A DNA stretch of 64,000 nucleotides from the NCBI RefSeq assembly GCF_900107695.1, contig NZ_FNQP01000002.1:121341-185340 (forward strand), in the 5' to 3' direction. The DNA is from Thiothrix caldifontis (lineage in GTDB: Bacteria > Pseudomonadota > Gammaproteobacteria > Thiotrichales > Thiotrichaceae). The notes beneath the pieces are model-generated. The model searched no databases. It saw nothing but the letters and a program-made list of their open reading frames with translations, and had not been told where the DNA came from. Positions 27,290 to 35,725 of the stretch are shown one piece after another. The first letter of the stretch is position 1. Every line of letters starts with the position of its first letter. Both the position numbers and the translations under genes were made by a program.

Positions 27290-27796
27290 CTACTTAACCA
27301 AAGTACGGTAAGTAAAGAGCTGGGTATCTCCTGTTGATAAAGGTTGTTTTAACATCCAGCGCACATGGGTGTATTCGCTAGGGGGAATGATTTTTTCCAC
27401 TTTCTTACCTTGTTCATTGACGACAAGGCGTTTGACTGGCTCGTTCTCGAAAGTTTTGCCACCGTCAATACTCACGGTGAAATCAGCATCAGCTTGGGTG
27501 AGGGCTGTGTTGTCCATGTATTGGGTGGAACTGGGTACTGGCCCTGTGACCGCAATGCCTTTCAGGGGCGTCTTACCTGCGTTTTTGTATTCCATACGGT
27601 ATTCGACAACCTGACCGGGTTCGACTTCGTTAGTCGCTTGCGCCATTTCCTTACCATCCTCACTCACAGTGATCAGGTAAGCCTGCATCGTGCTTTGCAA
27701 CGGCGAGTTGCCGGATTCTGCGTGAACGGTGACAAGACTGCCCAAAGCAATGGAGCAGCCCAGAATAGTAGCCAACAGTGTTTTCTTAGAAAACAT
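27290..27796 (-). CDS. Small exported DUF11-like protein (168 aa), first gene of the surface cluster
   Basis: The signal peptide MFSKKTLLATILGCSIALGS ends near VHAES. The mature part is a single DUF11-like domain: VEPGQVVEYRMEYKNAGKTP, LKGIAVTGPVPSSTQYM, a short FTVSIDGGKTFEN insert, EYTHVRWMLKQPL and a final strand LFTYRTLVK. It resembles the terminal domain of the larger neighbours and may be a periplasmic or surface partner or a capping subunit (inference). ATG 27796 is preceded by GAGGGA; an upstream in-frame start would spoil the signal peptide. It is separated by 78 nt from the next gene and probably heads the transcript. Confidence 0.8.
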   Translation of the reverse strand: MFSKKTLLATILGCSIALGSLVTVHAESGNSPLQSTMQAYLITVSEDGKEMAQATNEVEPGQVVEYRMEYKNAGKTPLKGIAVTGPVPSSTQYMDNTALTQADADFTVSIDGGKTFENEPVKRLVVNEQGKKVEKIIPPSEYTHVRWMLKQPLSTGDTQLFTYRTLVK

Positions 27797-27931
27797 AGTG
27801 TTAATCCCTCTTATTATTGTAATCAATCTATAGCATACTTGACCTCATATGCTTGGACTTCATTATCAATAAACTCAGGGACTAGCGACAGCCTTACCCA
27901 GATAAATGGCTATACAGCCTATCGGTTAATC

Positions 27932-28426
27932 TTATGTATCAGCGAAGCGGATTTCACGGACATCCCACTCATCGTTACTGGCAGTCAACACCAAACAAGA
28001 TGGCCCACCATGGTTGCGGGTCAGCCCTGCTGCACCAGGGTTCACTACCCACGGCAATGCACTTTTATCCTGCACCATTTTATGGGTATGCCCGTAAACA
28101 ATTACGCGTGCATCAGGGTGTTGCGCCCGTAAGGAATCGTGACAAGGGGTGTGATGCCCGTGTTCATGCCCGTGTTCGATACAAATTTTCCCACCCGGCA
28201 ACTCCAATTCACTTTTGGATGGCAGGGGAAAATCAATCATGCAACGCGGTTCATTGTTACCCGCTACTGCAATCACCATTGCACTTTTGGGCTGCATCGC
28301 CGCGAGTACATTTTCCCCGCAAATATCACCTGCATGAATGGCGTAATCACACTCGCGAATAATCTCAACAATACGCGGATCAAGATGCCCGTGTGTATCG
28401 GAAATAATAGCTACAGAAACAGTCAT
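27932..28426 (-). CDS. YfcE/MJ0936-type metallophosphoesterase
   Basis: A 164-residue calcineurin-like phosphoesterase of the small YfcE/MJ0936 family. Metal-binding motifs are in order: SDTHGH (residue ~9), HAGDI, GNNEP in place of the usual GNCD/GNHE, HGHEHGHHTPCHD, and GHTH. Such enzymes hydrolyse phosphodiesters in a dimetal site; the natural substrate is unknown. The unusual His-rich HGHEHGHH stretch could add metal ligands. I chose ATG 28426 (preceded by AGGGTGA), not the in-frame start 20 codons upstream that overlaps a terminator. It is a probable single-gene unit. Confidence 0.85.
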   Translation of the reverse strand: MTVSVAIISDTHGHLDPRIVEIIRECDYAIHAGDICGENVLAAMQPKSAMVIAVAGNNEPRCMIDFPLPSKSELELPGGKICIEHGHEHGHHTPCHDSLRAQHPDARVIVYGHTHKMVQDKSALPWVVNPGAAGLTRNHGGPSCLVLTASNDEWDVREIRFADT

Positions 28427-28471
28427 TGTTATCACCCTAAAACAGAGATTTTGCTGAATTGTCGCAAAAGC

Positions 28472-28498
28472 AAAAACCCGGCACAAGGCCGGGTCTTT
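28472..28498 (-). terminator. Terminator downstream of the RRM gene
   Basis: ACCCGGC-loop-GCCGGGT followed by TTTTG when read on the - strand, 28 nt past the stop of the RNA-binding protein gene. Confidence 0.8.
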
Positions 28499-28525
28499 GG
28501 AATGCTTGGTTAAGCCGAAGGCTTA

Positions 28526-28849
28526 TTACCAGCGACCACCGCGTGAACCACCGCCGTTGCCACCGCCAAAACCACCACCGCTACGATTGTTATCGCGTGG
28601 CGCTTGTGGTTTTGCTTCGTTAACTTTCATACCGCGACCGCCCATATCCGCACCATTCAAGCCATCGATAGCTTTTTGAGCTTCGCTGCTGCTGGACATT
28701 TCTACGAATGCAAAGCCTTTGTTTTGCCCGGTATCACGGTCAGTGATAACGCTAACAGAAGTAACTTCGCCGTATTGAGCGAATTTATCTTGCAGACTTT
28801 GTTGAGTAACAGAATAAGGCAAATTGCCAACGTAAAGCTTAGTAGCCAT
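28526..28849 (-). CDS. Gly-rich RRM RNA-binding protein (107 aa)
   Basis: A single RNA-recognition motif with RNP-2 LYVGNL (residues ~5-10) and RNP-1 KGFAFVEM (~44-51), followed by a short basic Gly-rich tail ending GGGSRGGRW. Proteins of this kind bind single-stranded RNA, are often cold-induced in cyanobacteria and some proteobacteria, and act as RNA chaperones. A strong AAGGAGG precedes ATG 28849. The ~180-nt untranslated upstream region may hold regulatory structure, but no clear promoter pair is seen apart from a TATACT -10-like hexamer at 28941-28946. A longer paralogue is at 43103-43597. Confidence 0.9.
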   Translation of the reverse strand: MATKLYVGNLPYSVTQQSLQDKFAQYGEVTSVSVITDRDTGQNKGFAFVEMSSSSEAQKAIDGLNGADMGGRGMKVNEAKPQAPRDNNRSGGGFGGGNGGGSRGGRW

Positions 28850-29029
28850 GAGAACCTCCTTAAGGTTTTCGTAAACCGTTCAAGAGGATGTAGACAGGAT
28901 GCCCGCAGACTCGATAGAAACGATGTAAAATGAAGCCTTAAGTATACAGGTTTTCTGGCGGGTGGATAGCCCGCCAATCAGATAAAACCGAAATAAGTCA
29001 GAAATTCGTGTGACTTGCTTAGTTTTTTG

Positions 29030-29941
29030 CTAAGCCTCATCCATACCACTGTTTAAAGCTGCTTGACGCTCCTCTTCAGCGCGTTTCAAGTGCAATTCGA
29101 CAGCGGCTTTGTGACGCAGCTCAATAATGTCTTTACGTTCTTCCCAACGTTTTTCGAGAACGTTTTCGTGTGTAGGAATCGTTTGCTCATCAAACAACAC
29201 TTGGCGTAACAAACGGAAGGCAAATTTCTGCAAAATCACATCATCTTGGAAAGCGGTTCGATCTTCGTCACTGAGAATATAAACTTTGGCAAAAGCAGGG
29301 CTTTCCACAAAACGGCGGAAACGGTCAATATCGAAACTGGCCATGAAATACAACTGGAAACTCAACGGGTCGGGCTTGCCTATTGCAGGCCCTGCTGATT
29401 TCTTCTTCAGCATCAACTGCATCCATTCACGATTGATTTCATCGTATTCCGGCACGCCTTGCTGCTGGCGGTAGTCCTTCACCGTAATAAACTGCTCACT
29501 TTTCCAACCTTGGCAATGAGATTCCTGATTACGGAAATAATATTGCACATCTTCAGCAGAACCTTGCGCACGGTGCGACAATAACCCCAAACCATAATAA
29601 CGACAGGCGGCGGGGCGGTCTGCGTAAACACTACAGCCCTCTTCACGTACAAACAAACACGCTTTGGTTTCGTCAGTACGTAATTTGACACCGGGCGTAC
29701 CGTGTCCATCTGTCTCAAACGGTACGGTGTGTTTATCGAGAAACTCGCTGGAAGTCATCCCCAACCGTTTTTTGAGGCGCAGAATATCATAAGGTGCAAG
29801 GGTTACATCTGCTGCTTTGCAGCAAATATTGAAGCAAGAAACGCCGGGGTGGCAGTTAAACTGAATTACGGTGTCATCCGTCAGCAGTTCGGGGACGAGG
29901 GAGCTTTGGAATTCCTCAGGAATATCGAGTTTTTCAGCCAT
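29030..29941 (-). CDS. YkgJ-family cysteine cluster protein (303 aa)
   Basis: The protein carries the YkgJ-type cysteine cluster, probably binding Zn or Fe: FNCHPGVSCFNICCK (near residue 30), CLFVREEGCSVYADRPAACRYYG (Cys spread near 90-115), with a further conserved SHCQGW near 145. The C-terminal half is charged and largely helical and ends in a Lys/Glu-rich segment. The molecular function of this family is not established. ATG 29941 has only a weak GAAAGA upstream. It is followed by a spaced GGCGGG/CCCGCC hairpin at 28957-28975 without a clear U-tract. Confidence 0.75.
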   Translation of the reverse strand: MAEKLDIPEEFQSSLVPELLTDDTVIQFNCHPGVSCFNICCKAADVTLAPYDILRLKKRLGMTSSEFLDKHTVPFETDGHGTPGVKLRTDETKACLFVREEGCSVYADRPAACRYYGLGLLSHRAQGSAEDVQYYFRNQESHCQGWKSEQFITVKDYRQQQGVPEYDEINREWMQLMLKKKSAGPAIGKPDPLSFQLYFMASFDIDRFRRFVESPAFAKVYILSDEDRTAFQDDVILQKFAFRLLRQVLFDEQTIPTHENVLEKRWEERKDIIELRHKAAVELHLKRAEEERQAALNSGMDEA

Positions 29942-29982
29942 GATCTTTCGTTACCGGGGTATGTACTATTAATGAAACAGTA

Positions 29983-30016
29983 TAAAAAGAACGCCCCTGT
30001 TGTGCAAACAGGGGCG
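29983..30016 (-). terminator. Terminator downstream of pfp
   Basis: A 10-bp perfect stem CGCCCCTGTT/AACAGGGGCG (29992-30016), followed on the - strand by TTCTTTTTA. It ends the sat-apr-adk-pfp run. Confidence 0.88.
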
Positions 30017-30038
30017 CTAGTTGTGGGGGCGTTAAGGT

Positions 30039-31298
30039 TTACAGCTCAAATGCTGGTAATTTTTTATCCAGCAATTCATGTTTCAGCGTCACGTATTTAG
30101 GCATACCGTTTTCGTATGGCGGGTAATCTTCACCTTCGATCAGCGGCTGTAAATATTCACGGCATGCATCGGTGATACCGTAGCCATCCTCACTGATGTA
30201 CTCCAGCGGCATCATTTTTTCGACATTAGCAATATCTTTCAACTCACCTGAACCAATGTGCCAAGTGTACGGATTGTTCGAGGTACGGATAACCGCTGGC
30301 ATGACAGAATTTTTGCCTTCCAACGCTAACTCAACGGCTGCTTTTCCGAGTGCATAGGCCTGTTCCACATCAGACTTAGAGGACAAGTGACGTGCTGCAC
30401 GTTGCAAGTAGTCAGCAACTGCCCAGTGGAATTTATAACCCAGTGCATCTTTGATCATATTGGCAACCACAGGTGCTGCACCGCCCAATTGCGCATGACC
30501 GAACGAATCACGAGTCCCCTGCTCTGCCAAGAACGTACCGTCTGGATAATGGCAACCTTCGGACACCACGATGCTGCAATAGCCGTATTGCTTAACTTTT
30601 GCATCGACAGTCGCGAGGAATTTTTCCTGATTGAATTCAACTTCAGGGAACAAGATAACAACCGGAATATCGTTGCTGGCATCGGCTGCCAAACCACCTG
30701 CTGCTGCAATCCAACCTGCATGGCGACCCATGACTTCCAGCACGAAAATCTTGGTGGAAGTCGCGCACATGGAAGCGACATCATAACTCGCTTCACGCGT
30801 AGACACCGCAATGTACTTAGCAACCGAACCAAAACCAGGGCAATTGTCAGTCACAGGCAAATCGTTATCCACGGTTTTGGGGACGTGGATTGCTTGAATT
30901 GGGAAACCCATAGCATCCGCCAATTGGGAAACTTTCAGGCAAGTATCCGCCGAGTCTCCGCCACCATTGTAGAAGAAGTAACCGATATTGTGCGCTTTGA
31001 ATACCTCGATCAAACGGTCATATTCGCGCTTGTTCTTTTCCAAGCTTTTCATTTTATAACGGCACGAACCGAATGCACCGGATGGGGTATGCCGCAATGC
31101 CGCAACATCTGCATCGGAAATTTTGCTGGTATCGATCAAGTTTTCCAGCAATGCGCCGATAATACCGTTTTGACCCGCGTATACCGTGCCGATTTTGTCG
31201 CTGTGCTGGCGGGCGGTTTCAATCACACCACAAGCCGAAGCATTGATAACGGCGGTAACACCACCGGATTGTGCGTAAAAAGCATTCTTAACGGTCAT
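30039..31298 (-). CDS. pfp: Pyrophosphate-type 6-phosphofructokinase
   Basis: A 419-residue phosphofructokinase. Motifs: GGVTAVINASACGVI near the N-terminus, NGGGDSADTCLKVSQ (~110-125), PKTVDNDLPVTD (~139-150), MGRHAGWIAAAGGLA (~190) and SEGCHYPDG (~243). The Lys of PKTVDND and the lack of the ATP-type GGDGS motif point to PPi as phosphoryl donor. It would interconvert fructose 6-phosphate and fructose 1,6-bisphosphate reversibly with PPi. It is the last gene of a run starting with sat; PPi is also the co-substrate of Sat, giving a metabolic link (inference). GTG 31301 and ATG 31298 both lie downstream of GAGGAG; I use the ATG. Donor specificity is deduced from motifs only. Confidence 0.88.
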   Translation of the reverse strand: MTVKNAFYAQSGGVTAVINASACGVIETARQHSDKIGTVYAGQNGIIGALLENLIDTSKISDADVAALRHTPSGAFGSCRYKMKSLEKNKREYDRLIEVFKAHNIGYFFYNGGGDSADTCLKVSQLADAMGFPIQAIHVPKTVDNDLPVTDNCPGFGSVAKYIAVSTREASYDVASMCATSTKIFVLEVMGRHAGWIAAAGGLAADASNDIPVVILFPEVEFNQEKFLATVDAKVKQYGYCSIVVSEGCHYPDGTFLAEQGTRDSFGHAQLGGAAPVVANMIKDALGYKFHWAVADYLQRAARHLSSKSDVEQAYALGKAAVELALEGKNSVMPAVIRTSNNPYTWHIGSGELKDIANVEKMMPLEYISEDGYGITDACREYLQPLIEGEDYPPYENGMPKYVTLKHELLDKKLPAFEL

Positions 31299-31351
31299 CA
31301 CTCAAACTCCTCTATGCAATCTCTCAAACTAACGTGTGGGTATCTATTTCA

Positions 31352-31705
31352 TTACGCTTTGGGAAAATTCTGTTGGCGCTCGCTCTCATGGTCTGCCTGC
31401 AAACGCAGCAGGAAGAGCACGCAGTCGCCTAAATCGGTGTATTCCTCAATGCCGGTATTGAATTGTTCTTTGGCAGAGTAGAAAAATTGTGAACGGTAGC
31501 GGCTCTCGCCGGTTTTGGCGACGAGGAAAGTGCAACCGTTATGTTCCCAATACATGGCGGGACAAGCGGTGACGTCACGATCTGCTTTAGAAAGCCGCAG
31601 TTCGACTTCGACTTCCTCTGCCACGATGCCGCCGTTGCGCCAACGTTCATTAATGCTTTGCTGGATAATGGATTTTTCGAGGTCGGTCAGATCAGGAACT
31701 GCCAT
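31352..31705 (-). CDS. Conserved-looking hypothetical protein (117 aa)
   Basis: I do not recognise the family. The protein is acidic and cytosolic-looking. The N-terminus is a helical segment (LTDLEKSIIQQSINERW), then mixed strands with two cysteines (TACPAMYWEHNGCTFLV), a RYRSQFFYSAKEQF segment and a C-terminal helix with Leu/Arg/Glu content. There is no signal peptide or transmembrane helix. ATG 31705 follows GAGGC and lies 19 nt after the slyD-like gene, so it is most likely co-transcribed with slyD-like and pfp. Its place between these genes suggests a small accessory role that sequence alone does not reveal. Confidence 0.6.
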   Translation of the reverse strand: MAVPDLTDLEKSIIQQSINERWRNGGIVAEEVEVELRLSKADRDVTACPAMYWEHNGCTFLVAKTGESRYRSQFFYSAKEQFNTGIEEYTDLGDCVLFLLRLQADHESERQQNFPKA

Positions 31706-31724
31706 AACATGCTGCCTCTGTTAT

Positions 31725-32237
31725 TTAATGAATAGTGGTATTACCAAAGTCAGTCGGTGCGCCGGACTCAATGCCATGCAGCAATTCATCTTTGCTGGCA
31801 TCGCGGATCGCAATGACTTTGACGTGAAAGGTCATGGTTTGCCCAGCAAACGGGTGATTGCCGTCCAGGGTAACAGAATCCTCGGTGACACTGGTCACTC
31901 GGAAGGTTTTAATTTCGCCATTTTCGGATTGAAATTGTGCTTCCGCACCGATTTTGCGGTACGGCGGTGGTACATGCTCAATGTCTTGCACCAAAATAAG
32001 GTCAGCATCGGCTTCACCCCAAGCACCATCAACTGCCGGAACATCAACAGACACTTCATCACCCACACGGCAACCAACCAAGGCTTTTTCCACCACGTCA
32101 TACAAGCGATTATGACGCATGAACACCATGCTCAAGGGCAAATCCACTTGCTCCATAATCTCGCCATGACGGTCAGCGATGCGGTAAGTGAACTGGACTA
32201 CCTTGCCAGCAGCCACTTTTTCGGGAGATGCAGTCAT
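31725..32237 (-). CDS. SlyD-like FKBP peptidyl-prolyl isomerase
   Basis: A 170-residue cytosolic isomerase of the SlyD type. The split FKBP core is at both ends (VVQFTYRIADRHGEIMEQ; LSMVFMRHNRLYDVVEKALVG; HPFAGQTMTFHVKVIAIRDA) with an insert-in-flap chaperone domain between (VGDEVSVDVPAVDGAWGE...FRVTSVTEDSVTLDGN). The C-terminal His-rich metal-binding tail of Escherichia coli SlyD is missing, as in many relatives. It would assist protein folding. AGGAGC precedes ATG 32237. It lies between adk and the 117-aa gene in the apr run. Confidence 0.85.
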   Translation of the reverse strand: MTASPEKVAAGKVVQFTYRIADRHGEIMEQVDLPLSMVFMRHNRLYDVVEKALVGCRVGDEVSVDVPAVDGAWGEADADLILVQDIEHVPPPYRKIGAEAQFQSENGEIKTFRVTSVTEDSVTLDGNHPFAGQTMTFHVKVIAIRDASKDELLHGIESGAPTDFGNTTIH

Positions 32238-32258
32238 TGTTGCTCCTAAAATCTTGCT

Positions 32259-32283
32259 CCCTTCACCCCTTGCGGGGGAAGGG
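32259..32283 (-). repeat. Intercistronic CCCTTC-type hairpin between adk and slyD-like gene
   Basis: CCCTTC-A-CCCC / GGGG-GAAGGG, 20 nt downstream of the adk stop. On the - strand it is followed by GATTTTAGG, a weak U-tract, so it may be an attenuator or processing stem inside the run. Confidence 0.55.
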
Positions 32284-32302
32284 CTGGGGATAGGGGTTTT
32301 TC

Positions 32303-33051
<749 letters not shown>

Positions 33052-33071
33052 AGCTGTGATCAAGCAACCCC

Positions 33072-35099
33072 TTAGTGGGCAGCAGGCTTGAACAGCTTGG
33101 ACTTATCAACCAAGTCTTTGTGAGCGCGTTTGAACACAGTCCACTGCTTAGTTTCTTTGTCGTAAACAGAGTTTACGAAGCAATGCCAGTTTTCTTCATC
33201 CACATAGTTGTGGTCCATGCGATAGTAGAAACCAGGGTAACGGCTTTCTTGACGGAATTGGATGTGCTTCATGTGCGCCTCAGCCGTCAGGATACGGTGA
33301 TAGTTTTCCCATGCGCGGAGCAATTCGTGCAGGTCTTTTGCACGCATTTTCATCGCATCTTCTTTCAACATACCCAGTTTTTCTTCCGCTACTGCCAACA
33401 TGTGACCGTTGGTAGTGTAGTAAGTCGCAACACCTGCAACATACTCGTCCATGATTTTCTGGAGACGGAACTGCAACATACGTGGAGTGATGTAGTGTGG
33501 GTTTACATCAATCGCTGTGGTGTAGTCTTTGTGTTCCAAGAAAGTACGGACTGGGCGGTAGATTTCTTCAACTAACGTTTCAACCGGGGTATCCAGTGTT
33601 GGTGTCCAGTCTTTGTTGTCCATAACGAACTTAACCATAGACTGTGCAGCCATACGGCCTTCAGTGTGTGAACCGGAAGAGAACTTGTGACCAGAAGCAC
33701 CAACGCCGTCACCCGCAGTGAACAGGCCGCGTACAGTGGTCATACCACGGTAGCCCCAGTTCCAGCCTTGTGGCAGGTGAGCTGGGATCTTGTCTGCTTC
33801 AGGATGCTCTTCAGTAGTAGGAGCGCCAACGTCTTCAGGACCGGAAGCCCAGATACCGCAGCAGCCTGAGTGTGAACCCAGCAGGTACGGTTCGGTAGGC
33901 ATCAGTTCGGAGTTTTTCTTTTCTGGTTCGATGTTTTCACCAACCCAGATACCGCACTGACCGATACACATGTCGAGGAAGTCTTCCCACGCTTCTGCTT
34001 CCAAGTGCTTTACTTCACGAGGAGACAGGGTTTCGCGCAGTTTGCCCAGAGCGGTAACGGTATCCATGTAGATTGGACCACGACCTTCTTTCATTTCCTT
34101 GAGCATCAAGTGGTTACGCAAGCAAGATGCTGGAACCGCTGCTTGACCATACGGAGGATAGTCGTTCAGCAATTCTTTGTTCTTGGTCATGTAGACTTCG
34201 CCATAGGCGTTAGTCGCTTGAGCTTTGAACAGCAGGAACCATGCACCAACCGGACCGTAGCCGTCTTTGAAACGGGCTGGAACGAAACGGTTTTCCATCA
34301 TGGTCAGTTCTGCACCGGCTTCAGCAGCCATGGTGTAGGTGGAACCTGCGTTCCATACTGGATACCATGCACGACCTTGGCCTTCACCAACGGAACGTGG
34401 ACGGAAGATGTTTACGCAACCACCGGCTACCAACAGGCAAGCCTTGAATTTGTAAACGTATACTTTGTCTTCACGAGTAGAGAAGCCAACAGCACCGGCA
34501 ACGCGGTTCTTGTCGTTAGCATCATTGACCAGCTTAACGATGAAAACACGTTCCTGAATGTTGTCAGAACCCAGTGCTTTCTTGGCAGCTTCAGCAACGA
34601 TCCACTTGTAGGATTCGCCGTTGATCATGATCTGCCATTTACCGGAACGAACAGGGTCGCCGCCGTCTTTCAACAGCTTGCCGCCTTCTTTCGGCCAAGT
34701 AGCACCGTCAAAACGTTCGCCGTTAACCGTTTTCCAGATTGGGAGACCCCATTCTTCAAACAAATGCACGGAATCGTCAACGTTACGACCCAAGTCGTAA
34801 GCCAAGTCGTCACGGGTAATACCCATCAGGTCGTTGGAGACCATGCGAGCGTAGTCCGCTGGGTCTTGGTGTGGACCGATGTAAGTGTTGATCGCTGACA
34901 AACCTTGTGCAACTGCGCCAGAACGATCCATTGCTGCTTTGTCAACCAACTTAACGGTGATGTCAACGCCAGCGTCTTTCGCTGCGCCGATCCAAGGCAT
35001 GATTTCATACGCCGCGCCACACGCAGCCATACCGCCACCGATGATCAGGATGTCCACTTCTTCTTGGACAACTTCTGGATTACCAAATGTACCTGCCAT
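33072..35099 (-). CDS. aprA: APS reductase alpha subunit
   Basis: 675 residues, full length. The FAD fold is near the N-terminus (VDILIIGGGMAACGAAYEIM), the substrate-channel region contains MMENRFVPARFKDGYGPV, followed by GSHSGCCGIWASGPED and the second FAD motif TVRGLFTAGDGVGASGHKF. In this setting it oxidises sulfite with AMP to APS, passing two electrons to AprB and then to the Qmo/Hdr complex. AGGAAACAC precedes ATG 35099. Gene order sat-aprB-aprA on one strand is typical of the oxidative pathway. No aprM membrane-anchor gene is next to it; qmoAB-hdrCB at the left end of the window is the likely partner. Confidence 0.96.
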   Translation of the reverse strand: MAGTFGNPEVVQEEVDILIIGGGMAACGAAYEIMPWIGAAKDAGVDITVKLVDKAAMDRSGAVAQGLSAINTYIGPHQDPADYARMVSNDLMGITRDDLAYDLGRNVDDSVHLFEEWGLPIWKTVNGERFDGATWPKEGGKLLKDGGDPVRSGKWQIMINGESYKWIVAEAAKKALGSDNIQERVFIVKLVNDANDKNRVAGAVGFSTREDKVYVYKFKACLLVAGGCVNIFRPRSVGEGQGRAWYPVWNAGSTYTMAAEAGAELTMMENRFVPARFKDGYGPVGAWFLLFKAQATNAYGEVYMTKNKELLNDYPPYGQAAVPASCLRNHLMLKEMKEGRGPIYMDTVTALGKLRETLSPREVKHLEAEAWEDFLDMCIGQCGIWVGENIEPEKKNSELMPTEPYLLGSHSGCCGIWASGPEDVGAPTTEEHPEADKIPAHLPQGWNWGYRGMTTVRGLFTAGDGVGASGHKFSSGSHTEGRMAAQSMVKFVMDNKDWTPTLDTPVETLVEEIYRPVRTFLEHKDYTTAIDVNPHYITPRMLQFRLQKIMDEYVAGVATYYTTNGHMLAVAEEKLGMLKEDAMKMRAKDLHELLRAWENYHRILTAEAHMKHIQFRQESRYPGFYYRMDHNYVDEENWHCFVNSVYDKETKQWTVFKRAHKDLVDKSKLFKPAAH

Positions 35100-35140
35100 T
35101 TGTGTTTCCTCAATGCTTAAATGTTAATAACGAAGCGTAA

Positions 35141-35611
35141 TTACTTGCAGATCAGTTCAGCCGGATTACCAGCGCGGTAGCCACCCATGACATCTTTAGT
35201 CAGCAGTGCTTTACCGATGTTAGCCAGATCAGCTTTCGGCTTGCCGCCGTAGCAGTCAATGGAACCTTCTGGGGTAGTACGGATTGGGAATTTGAAACGC
35301 TTCATTACACCGTTACGGAACTTGATAGACCACATGATGGAGTCTTGACCGCGCAAAGGCTGTACAGAACCACCGAGTGGTACAACGTCAGCATAGTGAC
35401 GTGCTTCAATGGCGTTGGAAGGGCAGATTTTAACGCAGGAATAGCATTCCCAGCATTGATCCGGCTCTTGGTTATACGCTTTCATCGCGTGACCTGTGGC
35501 AGAACCGTCAACGTCCAGCTTCATCAGGTTATGCGGGCAGATGTACATGCAAGCGGTGCGGTCGCCGCCCTTGCAGCCATCACATTTGTCAGTACGTACA
35601 AACGTAGGCAT
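35141..35611 (-). CDS. aprB: APS reductase beta subunit
   Basis: A 156-residue ferredoxin-like subunit. Two 4Fe-4S motifs, CDGCKGGDRTACMYICP near residue 10 with the insert typical of AprB, and CWECYSCVKICP near 53, take electrons from the AprA flavin. The C-terminal tail (PEGSIDCYGGKPKADLANIG, then a segment ending AELICK) is the extension that wraps around AprA. ATG 35611 is preceded by GAAGGAGTT. It lies 41 nt upstream of aprA. Confidence 0.95.
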   Translation of the reverse strand: MPTFVRTDKCDGCKGGDRTACMYICPHNLMKLDVDGSATGHAMKAYNQEPDQCWECYSCVKICPSNAIEARHYADVVPLGGSVQPLRGQDSIMWSIKFRNGVMKRFKFPIRTTPEGSIDCYGGKPKADLANIGKALLTKDVMGGYRAGNPAELICK

Positions 35612-35725
35612 TGTGTAACTCCTTCAAATTAATTGTATTGCTACATACGGTCACAGAACTCAACCAGTGAAGCCTGTTGCCCTTTCCTCAAAGCTCAGAC
35701 TGCACCAGAGATACTTTAAACAGAC

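Noticed and set aside
30387-31481. 364-codon + strand frame opposite pfp
   Set aside because: It lies antisense to clear phosphofructokinase motifs and has no recognisable domain.
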